From Ilumatobacter sp. (GTDB lineage Bacteria; Actinomycetota; Acidimicrobiia; Acidimicrobiales; Ilumatobacteraceae): a stretch of 64,000 nucleotides of DNA. This document shows positions 27,838 through 36,095 of this stretch, piece by piece. The notes under the pieces were generated by a model. That model was not told where the DNA came from. It made no database searches and was given only the letters and a program-made list of their open reading frames with translations. The DNA lies in the NCBI GenBank assembly GCA_007693335.1, contig REDU01000114.1:18773-82772 (forward strand). Reading direction: 5' to 3'. Within the stretch, counting starts at the first letter, position 1. Each line of letters starts with the position of its first letter. The translations under genes were made by a program, and so were the position numbers.

Positions 27838-28754
27838 ACCAGCAGACGGCGGCACAGACCGCCGAGCGGATCGGGACGCAGTCGACCCTTCGCGGTCTCG
27901 TCCGTACCGCTCGGCCGAAGCAGTGGCTCAAGAACGTGCTCGTGTTCGCCGCCCCTGGCGCAGCCGGGTTGCTCGACTCCGGTCGGGAGTTGGGGCTCAC
28001 GCTGCTCGTCTTCGTGGCGTTCTGCCTCGCCGCGAGCGGTACGTACTTCTGGAACGACGTGCTCGACATCGACGCCGACCGGGCACACCCGACCAAACGT
28101 CGTCGTCCGATTGCCGCTGGGGTGGTGTCGCCCACGATCGGCCGGGTGGCCGGGGTGGTGCTGCTCGTGGCCTCGCTGGGTGTGGCCGCACTGACCGGGC
28201 GGTGGCAGACGGTCGCCATCGTGGCCGTCTACATCGTGACCACGCTCGCGTACAGCATCTGGCTCAAGCACGTGGCGGTGGTCGACCTCATCGCGATCGC
28301 GTCGGGCTTCGTGCTGCGCGCCGCCGCCGGAGCGGTGGCGGTGGATGTGCCGATGTCGAGTTGGTTCGTGCTCTGCATCACCTTCGGCTCGCTGTTCATC
28401 GTGACGGGTAAGCGCTACGCGGAGTTGAACGAACTCGGCGACGGCGCCCAGGTGTCGCGCGCCACCCTCGGCTCGTACAGCCTCGGATACCTGCGGATGG
28501 TGCTGGCCGTGAGCTGCGGTGCGGCCATCTTGAGCTACTGCGTGTGGGCGTTCGAGAACAAGGATCTCAGCGGGACCGATCTCCCGTTCTACGAGCTCTC
28601 GATCGTGCCCGTGCTGACGGCGTTCCTGCGGTATGCCCTCGTGCTCGAGCAGGGCCACGGTGCCGCTCCCGAGGAAGTCTTCGCCAGCGACCGGGTGTTG
28701 CAGCTCCTGGGCCTGAGTTGGATCGTGATCTACGGCGCCGCGGTGTACCTGTGA
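27834..28754 (+). CDS. ubiA: Decaprenyl-phosphate phosphoribosyltransferase (UbiA family)
   Basis: A 306-residue polytopic UbiA-family enzyme that transfers phosphoribose from PRPP to polyprenyl phosphate, the committed step to decaprenylphosphoryl-arabinose. Family features are LVRTARPKQWLKNVLVFA near residue 22, the first aspartate motif NDVLDIDADRAHPTKRRRP (Asn74, Asp75, Asp78), YSIWLKHVAVVDLIAIASGFVLRA for the second site, and VTGKRYAELNELG. These match mycobacterial DPPR synthase rather than quinone or heme prenyltransferases. It has about nine helices. GTG/ATG overlaps place it in one transcript with the HAD phosphatase, a methyltransferase and probably dprE1-dprE2 further on. Confidence 0.9.
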   Translation: MNQQTAAQTAERIGTQSTLRGLVRTARPKQWLKNVLVFAAPGAAGLLDSGRELGLTLLVFVAFCLAASGTYFWNDVLDIDADRAHPTKRRRPIAAGVVSPTIGRVAGVVLLVASLGVAALTGRWQTVAIVAVYIVTTLAYSIWLKHVAVVDLIAIASGFVLRAAAGAVAVDVPMSSWFVLCITFGSLFIVTGKRYAELNELGDGAQVSRATLGSYSLGYLRMVLAVSCGAAILSYCVWAFENKDLSGTDLPFYELSIVPVLTAFLRYALVLEQGHGAAPEEVFASDRVLQLLGLSWIVIYGAAVYL

Positions 28755-29476
28755 GCGGCTACGAGTCGATCGCCGACACCGTGGCCGGGATCGACGGCTG
28801 GATGTCGCCCGACCAGGGACGACGACTGTGGGACGCGGCCCGCCGGTGCCCCGTCGACGGTCGGATCGTCGAGATCGGTTCGTTCCGCGGCAAATCCACC
28901 GTGGTGCTGGCGAGCGCGGCCGCCGACGGTGTCGACGTGGTGGCGATCGATCCGCACGCCGGGAACGACCGCGGCCCGCAGGAGCTCGAGGGTTTCGATC
29001 GGGAGGCCCAGACCGACCACGAGATGTTCCTGGCGAACCTGGCAGCTGCGGGGGTGGCCGATCGGGTCCGCCACGTGCGCGAGTTCTCCGACCGAGCCCA
29101 CGGCGCCGTGGCCGATCCCGTCGATCTCCTCTACATCGACGGCGCGCACCGTTTCGGCCCGGCCCGGGCCGATCTGCGCGACTGGGGTGCCAGGGTCGGC
29201 GACGGTGGCACGCTGCTGGTCCACGACGCCTTCTCGTCGGTGGGTGTCACGCTCGCGATCCTCCGGGAGATGACCGTCAGGGGTCGCTTCCGGTACACGG
29301 GGCGATCGCGTTCGCTCGCGGAGTTCCGTGCCGATCCCGGGGCCCCACGCGCGCCACACGTGGCACGCGTGCTGGCCCAGTTGCCGTGGTTCGCGAAGAA
29401 TCTCCTGCTCAAGGTGGCGCTGCTGGCCGGAGTCGGTCGCCTCCTGGGCGACCGCGCCCCCGACTGGCCGTACTGA
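28751..29476 (+). CDS. Class I SAM-dependent methyltransferase of unknown substrate
   Basis: A 241-residue protein with a Rossmann methyltransferase core: IVEIGSFRGKSTVVLASAA (SAM loop), VDVVAIDPHAG (acidic ribose ligand), VDLLYIDGAHRFGPARADL and GGTLLVHDAF. This is the small O-methyltransferase-like family often seen in polysaccharide clusters, so a sugar or lipid-linked sugar methylation is plausible but unproven. GTG start overlaps the UbiA stop. The C-terminus has a hydrophobic LLLKVALLAGVGRLL segment. Confidence 0.8.
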   Translation: MSGYESIADTVAGIDGWMSPDQGRRLWDAARRCPVDGRIVEIGSFRGKSTVVLASAAADGVDVVAIDPHAGNDRGPQELEGFDREAQTDHEMFLANLAAAGVADRVRHVREFSDRAHGAVADPVDLLYIDGAHRFGPARADLRDWGARVGDGGTLLVHDAFSSVGVTLAILREMTVRGRFRYTGRSRSLAEFRADPGAPRAPHVARVLAQLPWFAKNLLLKVALLAGVGRLLGDRAPDWPY

Positions 29477-29507
29477 CGGTTGTTCGGGGCCCGTGGCGTC
29501 GATCCGG

Positions 29508-29513
29508 TACCGT
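29508..29513 (+). promoter_or_regulatory. Putative -10 hexamer TACCGT for the HupE-like gene
   Basis: TACCGT lies 30 bases before the ATG at 29544, giving a short leader with a purine-rich GAGAGGGAG ribosome binding site. Confidence 0.35.
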
Positions 29514-29543
29514 CGACCCAGTTCATCCGTCCGAGAGGGAGCC

Positions 29544-30242
29544 ATGTCGACCACGAGCACCGGAACGATCACTGGAACGATCACTGGAACGACCGACGCG
29601 TCGGTCACGGCCTCGAGCGCCCGCCCACGCCGTGCTCGGGTCAGGCGCTCGATCGGAGCGGCCGTCGGTGCAGCGTTCGGCTCCCTCGCCGTGGCCGCCC
29701 CCGTGGCTGCACACCCCGGACACGGTGAGAGCACGTCGTGGGGAGTGCTCGATGGTCTGCTCCACCCGATCCTCGGTCTCGACCATCTCCTCACCATCGT
29801 GGCGGTGGGGGTGGTGGCGGCCCTGGCAGCGAGCATGGGGGGTCGGCGCTCGCCGTGGACGATCCCGCTCGCATTCCTCGTGGGCATGATGTCAGGAGGG
29901 ATCGGCGGTCTCCTGTGGGGCGAGCGCACCGGTGTCGAGCTCCTGATCGCTGCATCGGTGGTCGTGCTCGGCGTGCTCGTCGCGGCTGCGTCCCGCCTCC
30001 ACCACCTGTGGATGCCGGCCCTCATGGTCGGAGTGGGTGCACTCCACGGTCAGGCCCACGGTGCGGAGATCCCCGTGGGTGCCGCTCGCGGGGGATACGT
30101 GGCAGGGTTCCTCGTCGCCACGGCGGGTCTGCTGGTCGTGGGCACGGCGGCGGGACTCGGACTGCGGCGTGCGCCTGTGCTCCGGATCGCTGCCGGTTCG
30201 GTGATGTCGGTGGCCGGCGCATGGATGTTGCTCGGCGCCTGA
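29544..30242 (+). CDS. HupE/UreJ-like membrane protein (possible nickel/cobalt permease)
   Basis: A 232-residue protein. Residues 1-27 are a Thr/Ser-rich, repetitive N-terminus; then comes a twin-Arg, Ala-rich export signal (VRRSIGAAVGAAFGSL) with likely cleavage before HPGHGE, so the mature N-terminus starts with a His-rich metal-binding motif. The body has about five or six helices and the family segment LDGLLHPILGLDHLLTIVAVGVVAA, matching HupE/UreJ. Metal transport is the family expectation. Its place between a methyltransferase and dprE1 is unexplained. The 12-bp repeat at 29562-29585 lies in its first codons. Confidence 0.8.
   Translation: MSTTSTGTITGTITGTTDASVTASSARPRRARVRRSIGAAVGAAFGSLAVAAPVAAHPGHGESTSWGVLDGLLHPILGLDHLLTIVAVGVVAALAASMGGRRSPWTIPLAFLVGMMSGGIGGLLWGERTGVELLIAASVVVLGVLVAAASRLHHLWMPALMVGVGALHGQAHGAEIPVGAARGGYVAGFLVATAGLLVVGTAAGLGLRRAPVLRIAAGSVMSVAGAWMLLGA
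29562..29585 (+). repeat. Two perfect 12-bp repeats in the HupE-like N-terminus
   Basis: GGAACGATCACT occurs at 29562-29573 and 29574-29585, with a third, diverged copy beginning at 29586, encoding GTI-T units. Confidence 0.8.
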
Positions 30243-30253
30243 TCGGTGCACCG

Positions 30254-31660
30254 ATGTCCGACACGCTGAGGATCGTGCGCCCGAGCCTCACCACACGCTT
30301 GACCGGATGGGGTCGTACCGCACCGGTGGTGGGTGACGTGGTCGAGGTGACCGCTGCCGATGCCTCGGCGGTGGTGGTCGACGCGCCCGGACGCGGCGTG
30401 ATCGCCCGTGGGCTCGGTCGCTCGTACGGCGACGCCGCCCAGAACGCCGGGGGACAGGTGCTGCGGCTCTGCGACGCCACCGGCGGGATGGTCCTCGACG
30501 CCCAGGCCGGCACCGTCACGGTGGGGGCCGGTATCGACATCGATCGACTGCTCCGGGTGATCGTGCCCGCCGGCTTCTTCGTGCCGGTCACCCCCGGTAC
30601 CCGCTTCGTCACCATCGGCGGGGCCATCGCCAGCGACATCCACGGCAAGAACCACCACGTCGACGGTTCGTTCGGCCGTCACGTGCGCCGCATGTCGCTG
30701 CTGCTCGCGGACGGCAGCGTGGTCGAGATCTCGCCCGACTCCGATGCCGAGCTGTTCTGGGCCACCGTGGGGGGGATGGGGCTCACCGGTGTGATCCTCG
30801 ACGCCACGATCGCGCTGCTCCCCATCGAGACGAGTCGGCTGGCCGTCGAGACCCGGCGTGTGGCCGATCTCGACACCCTGCTCACGCTCATGAGCGAAGG
30901 CGACCACCTGTACCGCTACTCGGTGGCGTGGATCGACCTGATGGCCACCGGAGCGTCGCTCGGGCGCAGTGTGCTCACCTGGGGCGACCACGCCCGACTC
31001 GATCAGCTCGATGACCGTACTGCGGCCGATCCGCTCGCGTTCGGTGCCCGCCAACTCGTGGCCGTGCCGCCCCTCGTGCCCACGCCCGGGGTCGTCAATC
31101 GGCTCACGGCAGGGGTGTTCAACGAGTTCTGGTACTGGTCGACCCCGCGGCACCGGGTCGACGAGATCCAGACGATCCCGGCCTACTTCCATCCGCTCGA
31201 TGCCGTGGGTTCGTGGAACCGTCTCTACGGCCGCCGCGGGTTCGTCCAGTACCAGTTCATGGTGCCGTTCGGTGCGGAGGGAACCCTCCGCACCGTGGTC
31301 GAGCGCATCGCGACCAGCGGGGCGTCCACCTCGCTCAACGTGCTGAAGCGGTTCGGCGCGGCCAACCCCGCGCCACTCAGCTTCCCGCGGGCAGGGTGGA
31401 CGCTCACGCTCGATCTCCCTGCGTCGTGGCGCCCGATGGCCGATCTCATGCACGAGCTCGACCGTCTCGTGCTCGGTGCCGGGGGTCGCCACTATCTCAG
31501 CAAGGACGCCGTGACCACGCCCGACAGCATTCGTCGCGGGTATCCGCGGTTGCCCGAGTGGCAGGCCGTGCAGCGGCGGGTCGACCCGAACGGTCGGTGG
31601 CAGAGTGACCTCGGACGCCGGCTGGAGTTGGTGGATCCCCCACGATCGGAGCAGACCTGA
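30254..31660 (+). CDS. dprE1: Decaprenylphosphoryl-beta-D-ribose oxidase (DprE1)
   Basis: FAD-dependent oxidase that converts decaprenylphosphoryl-ribose to the 2-keto intermediate on the way to the arabinose donor. The 468 residues match mycobacterial DprE1 along their length: GLGRSYGDAAQNAGG, VTPGTRFVTIGGAIASDIHGKNHHVDGSFG for FAD binding, FWATVGGMGLTG, FVQYQFMVP, NVLKRFGAANPAPLSFP and a conserved Lys417 in YLSKDAVTT. The residue aligned with Cys387 of M. tuberculosis DprE1, the benzothiazinone target, is Thr385 (GWTLTLDLP versus GWNICVDFP). ATG at 30254; the stop overlaps dprE2 by one base (TGATG). Confidence 0.93.
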   Translation: MSDTLRIVRPSLTTRLTGWGRTAPVVGDVVEVTAADASAVVVDAPGRGVIARGLGRSYGDAAQNAGGQVLRLCDATGGMVLDAQAGTVTVGAGIDIDRLLRVIVPAGFFVPVTPGTRFVTIGGAIASDIHGKNHHVDGSFGRHVRRMSLLLADGSVVEISPDSDAELFWATVGGMGLTGVILDATIALLPIETSRLAVETRRVADLDTLLTLMSEGDHLYRYSVAWIDLMATGASLGRSVLTWGDHARLDQLDDRTAADPLAFGARQLVAVPPLVPTPGVVNRLTAGVFNEFWYWSTPRHRVDEIQTIPAYFHPLDAVGSWNRLYGRRGFVQYQFMVPFGAEGTLRTVVERIATSGASTSLNVLKRFGAANPAPLSFPRAGWTLTLDLPASWRPMADLMHELDRLVLGAGGRHYLSKDAVTTPDSIRRGYPRLPEWQAVQRRVDPNGRWQSDLGRRLELVDPPRSEQT

Positions 31661-32445
31661 TGCAGAACGCCCTCGGAGAGATCCAGACCATCGCCGTGTT
31701 CGGCGGAACGAGTGAGATCGGCCTGGCGATCGCGCGTCGACTGATCACGCCTTCGACGCGCACCGTGGTGCTCGCGTGCCGTGACGTCGACGCGGGTGCC
31801 CGTGCCGCTGCCGACCTCGGTCGGGACGCCGGCACGGACCCGGTCATGGAGGCGGTCACGATCGAGGTCGTGGCCTTCGACGCCGCCGACACCGACAGTC
31901 ACCTCCAGGTCGTGGCGGAGATCGCCGACACCGTGGGTGATCTCGACGTGGTGGTGTTGGCGTTCGGGGTGCTGGGTGACCAGGCCGAGTTCGACGCCGA
32001 CCCCGCCGCTGCCGTCGGTGCCGTGCACGTGAACTACACCGGGGCCGTCAGCGTCGGGCTCGTCGTGGCCGACGTGCTGCGCCGGCAGGGCCACGGACGG
32101 CTCGTGGTGCTGTCGAGCGTGGCCGGCGAGCGGGTCCGCAAGGCCAACTTCGTCTACGGGTCGTCCAAGGCGGGACTCGACGGTTTCGCCCAGGGACTCG
32201 GCGACTCGTTGGAGGGCTCGGGAGCGTCGGTGCTGGTGGTGCGGCCCGGGTTCGTCCACTCGCGGATGACCGAGGGTCTGGCGGCGGCACCGTTCGCCAC
32301 CGACCCCGACTCGGTGGCCGAGGTGGTCGCCAGGGGCTTGCGTCAGGGGCGCCGCACGGTGTGGGCGCCCGGGGTGCTCCGGTACGTGTTCATGGTGCTG
32401 CGCCACCTTCCGGGGGCGGTCTATCGCCGATTACCGCTGGGCTGA
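31660..32445 (+). CDS. dprE2: Decaprenylphosphoryl-2-keto-beta-D-erythro-pentose reductase (DprE2)
   Basis: Short-chain dehydrogenase that reduces the DprE1 product to decaprenylphosphoryl-arabinose using NADH/NADPH. The 261 residues have the cofactor loop VFGGTSEIGLAIARRL, the VLAFGVLGDQ segment, Ser in VVLSSVAGER and the active-site Tyr-x-x-x-Lys in FVYGSSKAGLDG. TAxFGGTSEIG rather than TGxxxGxG is typical of DprE2. It starts on the dprE1 stop codon. The last 56 bases overlap, tail to tail, the minus-strand GT-C gene. Confidence 0.92.
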   Translation: MQNALGEIQTIAVFGGTSEIGLAIARRLITPSTRTVVLACRDVDAGARAAADLGRDAGTDPVMEAVTIEVVAFDAADTDSHLQVVAEIADTVGDLDVVVLAFGVLGDQAEFDADPAAAVGAVHVNYTGAVSVGLVVADVLRRQGHGRLVVLSSVAGERVRKANFVYGSSKAGLDGFAQGLGDSLEGSGASVLVVRPGFVHSRMTEGLAAAPFATDPDSVAEVVARGLRQGRRTVWAPGVLRYVFMVLRHLPGAVYRRLPLG

Positions 32446-34138
32446 TGCCGTCGCCCACCGCGCATCTCCGATAGAGCAGCACGAGCGCGTCGTTGTAGTT
32501 GCCGACGAGACAGAAGTGGTCGGCGATCACCTGGTTCGGCGCATTCGACCCGAAGTCCGATGAGGCGTTCGGTTCGAACCACCCGGTCCAGAAGTTGGTG
32601 AGGATGACCCAGTCGGCGGTGAGCAGGTCGTCGGCCAGACTCGACCCTTCGGCGTCGGCCAGACCGGGATCCATCTCGATGTAGTACGTGGCCGGCTCGA
32701 GTTCGGGGAACATCCAGTAGAACGCCACGTCGCTGTAGATCGTGCGGCGGAGGTCGGCCGGGCCCACGACGAGGCGCTCACCCGGGTTCGACAGCCGATC
32801 GAGGTCGGCCACCATGCCCGACGCTGCATCGGCCACGAAGAAGTCGCCGAACCAGAACCGTCGCTCGTGACGCTCGACCACGAACGGCGTGGGCAGGTTC
32901 CCGAGAGCCACCCGGGTGTGCAGCACGTAGTGGCGGTACGTGTAGAACGGGGCGATCACGAACATCGCCGTCGCCATGACGGCTCCGGCAGCCACCACCG
33001 CCACTGCACGCCTGGTCCTGGCGCGGAGTGCATCGTGCACCACCGGGACCATCAGCGGCCACGAGACGCACGCCACCCAGGCCAGATGGGTCGAGTCGGG
33101 CCGCTGCAGGGCCTGGGTGATGATGCCGAGCCCGAAGAGCCCGGCCACCATCAACACGGTGGTCTCGTCGGACACGTCGCCCCGGAGCCGTCGTACCCAG
33201 GCGACGACCGGGACGGCGACGGCGATCACGATCACCGCGAAGAACCACACGAACAGCTGGTGCTGGGCCGCCATCGCCGGGAAGCCCCACCAGGGCGGTA
33301 CCCCCTCGGCCACGGCCTGGAGGGCACCGTCGATGCGATCCCACGACGGGGGGACGGGCAGCTCGCGGCCGGGCCGCAGACGGAACACGGGATCGATCAC
33401 CATGCCCTCGAAGGCCCGAACGGGTCCGGCGTTGAGCAGGTGCAACCACATCGGCGCGAGTCCGAGCGCGGCACCGGCCACGACGCGTCGCCACACACCC
33501 TGGCGCCAGACGATCCATGCCCCGGCCACGGTCAGTGCCACCACGAGATCGGGACGGAACGACAGCGCCGCACCGGCGAGGACGCCCGCCGTGAACCACG
33601 AGGCACGCGACCGGGCGTCGAGGGTCGAGCGGCCGCGAACGGCGAAGACGATCGCCCACAGCGACAGTGCGATGGCGCCGTGCCAGGCGAGTGCCGAGAG
33701 ACCGATCGGCGTGAGCACCATGAACATCGCGACCAGCGCCGAGATCAGTGCCACACCGCGACCCCAGACCCTCGTCAGGGCGTACATCGCGAGGATGATC
33801 CCCACGTGCTGCAGCAGGCCGAACACCCGCTGGCTCTCGAGGGTGTCGCCGAACACCCAGTACCAGACGGCCAACACGTCGAGTGATCCGGGACCGTAGA
33901 GATGGAGGAAGTCGACGTTGGCCACCTGCCCCTGTTGCACCAGACGGGGGAAGAGCAACATGAAGCCCTCCTCCATCGAGCTGCCCGTGGCACGCATGAG
34001 TCCACGGACGGGGAGCAGGATGGCGGCGGCCAGCACGAGCAGGGCTGCCGTGCCGCTCCTGGTCGGACGGTGCCACGGCACCCCGCCGAGCACGAACGGG
34101 AGATCGGGGTCGACGGGCGAGCGGGTCGTCTCAGCCAC
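32390..34138 (-). CDS. Multi-pass membrane protein, GT-C glycosyltransferase-like
   Basis: A 582-residue protein with about ten transmembrane helices in the first 400 residues and a soluble C-terminal third. The first extracellular loop has an acidic pair (Glu56-Glu57) followed by DFLHLYGPGSLDVLAVWYWVFG, the layout of GT-C enzymes that use a lipid-phosphate sugar donor. No tight family match can be named. It starts 8 bases before the end of the GMC oxidoreductase gene, so the three minus-strand genes 35956-32390 form one operon. The 3' end overlaps dprE2 by 56 bases. Confidence 0.78.
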   Translation of the reverse strand: MAETTRSPVDPDLPFVLGGVPWHRPTRSGTAALLVLAAAILLPVRGLMRATGSSMEEGFMLLFPRLVQQGQVANVDFLHLYGPGSLDVLAVWYWVFGDTLESQRVFGLLQHVGIILAMYALTRVWGRGVALISALVAMFMVLTPIGLSALAWHGAIALSLWAIVFAVRGRSTLDARSRASWFTAGVLAGAALSFRPDLVVALTVAGAWIVWRQGVWRRVVAGAALGLAPMWLHLLNAGPVRAFEGMVIDPVFRLRPGRELPVPPSWDRIDGALQAVAEGVPPWWGFPAMAAQHQLFVWFFAVIVIAVAVPVVAWVRRLRGDVSDETTVLMVAGLFGLGIITQALQRPDSTHLAWVACVSWPLMVPVVHDALRARTRRAVAVVAAGAVMATAMFVIAPFYTYRHYVLHTRVALGNLPTPFVVERHERRFWFGDFFVADAASGMVADLDRLSNPGERLVVGPADLRRTIYSDVAFYWMFPELEPATYYIEMDPGLADAEGSSLADDLLTADWVILTNFWTGWFEPNASSDFGSNAPNQVIADHFCLVGNYNDALVLLYRRCAVGDGISPAVIGDRPPPEGGAAP

Positions 34139-35621
34139 GTGTCGCCCCGTTCGCCTCGTCGGCCAGGAAGATCTCGGCGTTGCGGAGGGCGAACGCCATC
34201 ACGGTGCCCTGCGGATTCACGCCCGGCGCCGATGGCAGCAACGAGGCGTCGTTCACCCAGAGATTCCGGTAGCCGTGCACCCGCCCGAACGAGTTGGCAC
34301 CGCAGGTGGCCCTGTCCTCACCCATCGGCACGGTGCTGCACAGGTGGACCGTCATCACGCTCGCCCGTGCGGCTGACCAGGCGGCGTTCATGTCGGCGAG
34401 ATCGGCACGGTCGTGCACGGCGGGTGCGCCACGGAACGACGGGAAGACGGTGTCGGCGCCCGCCGTCAGCGCCAGGAGCGCCAGCCGGGCGAGACCGCTG
34501 CGGAGCAGCTCGCGGTCGCTCCCCGACAGACGATAGGTGACGACCGGATCGCGGAAGCCCGGTATCGAGCGCACCGAGCCTCGGCCCTCACTCGTGATGG
34601 CGGCGTAGTACACGCTCATACGCTCCCAGTCGCGCACCGCAGGGGCGAACGTGGCCCACTGATCGGTGAGCGCCAGTGCCACCAGGCCGGGGTTGCTGGC
34701 GGATCCGCCGAACGACAGGTCGGGAGCGAACTCCTTCACCTGGTGGACCGGAACCTCGGTGGGGTCGTTGATGTGCTCGGGGAAGCGGGCAGCGAGCTTG
34801 ACCGTGGGGTGTACCGCCAGGTTGCTCCCGATGTTGCCGCGTACCCCCGATCGCTGCAGCAACGCCGGCGTCTGGATGGCACCGCCACACACGAAGACGT
34901 GACGGAAGCGCACGCAGCCCCGTCGGCCGTCATCGAGGGTGACCCAGGCGCGACGCGCCCGGCGGCCCTGCATCTCGATGCGATCGACCCGGCAGCCGGT
35001 CGCGAGGCGGGCGCCGGCCGCGACGGCGCGCGGCAGGTACGTGCGGGTCATGCTCTGGCGGACCCCCTCGTCGGCGTTCGCGCCGGGGGCGTAGGCCATC
35101 CAGCGCGGGATCTCGTCGTGGATCCAGCCGAGGCGCTCGGCGCCCCGGCGCAGGGCCTCGCTGGCGGCGGTGGGTGCGCCGGGCACCGGGCCCACGCTGA
35201 GATCGGCCTCGACCCGGTCGGCCAGACCTGCGAGGTGATCGGGGTCGAAGTCGACGATGCGGGCGTCGTGTCGCCACCGCTCGAGCACGTCGACCGGTGG
35301 TCTGCGGTACAGCCCGCTGTTGACCTCGGTTCCACCACCGGCGCAGCGACCCTCGGTGTAGGCCACCGAGGGCAGGCCGAACGCCACCGTCACCCCGCCG
35401 GAGCGGTACTGATGGTCCATCTGGTCGAGCGAATACGGCGTCACCTCTCCCTGGTCGACCCATGTCCCCTCCTCGAGCACCAGCACGTCGACACCGGCCT
35501 CGGCCAGTACGACCGCGGTGGTGGCACCGCCTGCGCCCGAGCCGATCACGAGCACCTCGGCGTCGATCACCGGGTCGGAGCGGGTGCCGGCGGCGAAGGG
35601 ATCGGTGCCGGGAGCGCTCAC
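34131..35621 (-). CDS. GMC-family FAD oxidoreductase
   Basis: A 496-residue glucose-methanol-choline oxidoreductase. The N-terminal FAD loop is VLVIGSGAGGATTAVVLAEAG, then EGRCAGGGTEVNSGLYRR and VFVCGGAIQTPALLQRSG. The C-terminal catalytic pair is His426 (TVHLCSTVPMG) and Asn469 (GVNPQGTVMA). The substrate is probably an alcohol or sugar, with a membrane redox partner. GTG start overlaps the stop of the small upstream gene; I chose it over an upstream ATG because the FAD motif then begins at a normal distance. Linked to a GT-C gene, it may oxidise a glycan or polyprenol, but that is inference. Confidence 0.88.
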   Translation of the reverse strand: MSAPGTDPFAAGTRSDPVIDAEVLVIGSGAGGATTAVVLAEAGVDVLVLEEGTWVDQGEVTPYSLDQMDHQYRSGGVTVAFGLPSVAYTEGRCAGGGTEVNSGLYRRPPVDVLERWRHDARIVDFDPDHLAGLADRVEADLSVGPVPGAPTAASEALRRGAERLGWIHDEIPRWMAYAPGANADEGVRQSMTRTYLPRAVAAGARLATGCRVDRIEMQGRRARRAWVTLDDGRRGCVRFRHVFVCGGAIQTPALLQRSGVRGNIGSNLAVHPTVKLAARFPEHINDPTEVPVHQVKEFAPDLSFGGSASNPGLVALALTDQWATFAPAVRDWERMSVYYAAITSEGRGSVRSIPGFRDPVVTYRLSGSDRELLRSGLARLALLALTAGADTVFPSFRGAPAVHDRADLADMNAAWSAARASVMTVHLCSTVPMGEDRATCGANSFGRVHGYRNLWVNDASLLPSAPGVNPQGTVMAFALRNAEIFLADEANGATRG

Positions 35622-35956
35622 GCCCGGCCGCCGTCGGGGGCGGTGGCCGGCCAGTGCTCCCACACGTAGGCCGCGGTGAGCGACCGGAGCAGTCGGAGGT
35701 ACTCACCGAGGAGCGGGACCGGTCTGGCGGCGAGCAGACCCAGCACCCGTCGGCCACCGGGCGCCGCGATCAGACAGCGCAGCACCACCGCCACTGCCAG
35801 CACACCGACCTTCGTGGGCGTGGGCAAGTGGTCGATGCGACGGCAGGCGAACGTCACCACCTCGTGGCGTCGGTCGACGGGGAGCGCCGGGAGGTCGATC
35901 AGGAGCAGGTCGTGCGCGACGGGTGAGACGATGAGATGTGAACGCACCGACCGCAT
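35618..35956 (-). CDS. Small hydrophobic protein of unknown function next to GMC oxidoreductase
   Basis: A 112-residue protein starting MRSVRSHLIVSPV. One hydrophobic helix is clear (residues ~49-65, KVGVLAVAVVLRCLIAA) and a second weaker one follows. It overlaps the GMC gene by four bases (start GTG on its TGA), which suggests a subunit or membrane anchor, as gluconate dehydrogenase-type enzymes have small third subunits. No sequence match to that family is evident to me. A -10-like TAGGCT lies 9 bases upstream. Confidence 0.65.
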   Translation of the reverse strand: MRSVRSHLIVSPVAHDLLLIDLPALPVDRRHEVVTFACRRIDHLPTPTKVGVLAVAVVLRCLIAAPGGRRVLGLLAARPVPLLGEYLRLLRSLTAAYVWEHWPATAPDGGRA

Positions 35957-35965
35957 GGCGTTGCG

Positions 35966-35971
35966 AGCCTA
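35966..35971 (-). promoter_or_regulatory. Putative -10 hexamer TAGGCT for the GMC/GT-C operon
   Basis: On the minus strand TAGGCT ends 9 bases before the ATG at 35956, so the leader would be only 2-3 bases. Confidence 0.35.
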
Positions 35972-36025
35972 CTCCTGACGGGTCCCCACCTCGCAGGACA
36001 ACCTCGGTGGACCGGTGTCGGACAC

Positions 36026-36031
36026 TACGAT
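36026..36031 (+). promoter_or_regulatory. Putative -10 hexamer TACGAT for the polyprenol-sugar operon
   Basis: TACGAT with a start point expected near 36038. It lies downstream of the in-frame GTG at 36015, which argues against that start for the next gene. Confidence 0.35.
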
Positions 36032-36095
36032 GCGGAGCCGTGCTCACCCGCCGCCGCGTCGCTCATCGAGGATGTCCGTCGGAGGCCATCGCGCC

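Noticed and set aside
27175..28754. HAD and UbiA genes as one frameshifted fusion
   Set aside because: Each has its own start, the overlap is a normal coupling junction of four bases, and both proteins have complete domains.
36015..36095. Earlier GTG/ATG starts for the polyprenol-mannose synthase
   Set aside because: The GTG at 36015 lies upstream of a -10 candidate, the added residues are unconserved, and GGAGG precedes the GTG at 36096.
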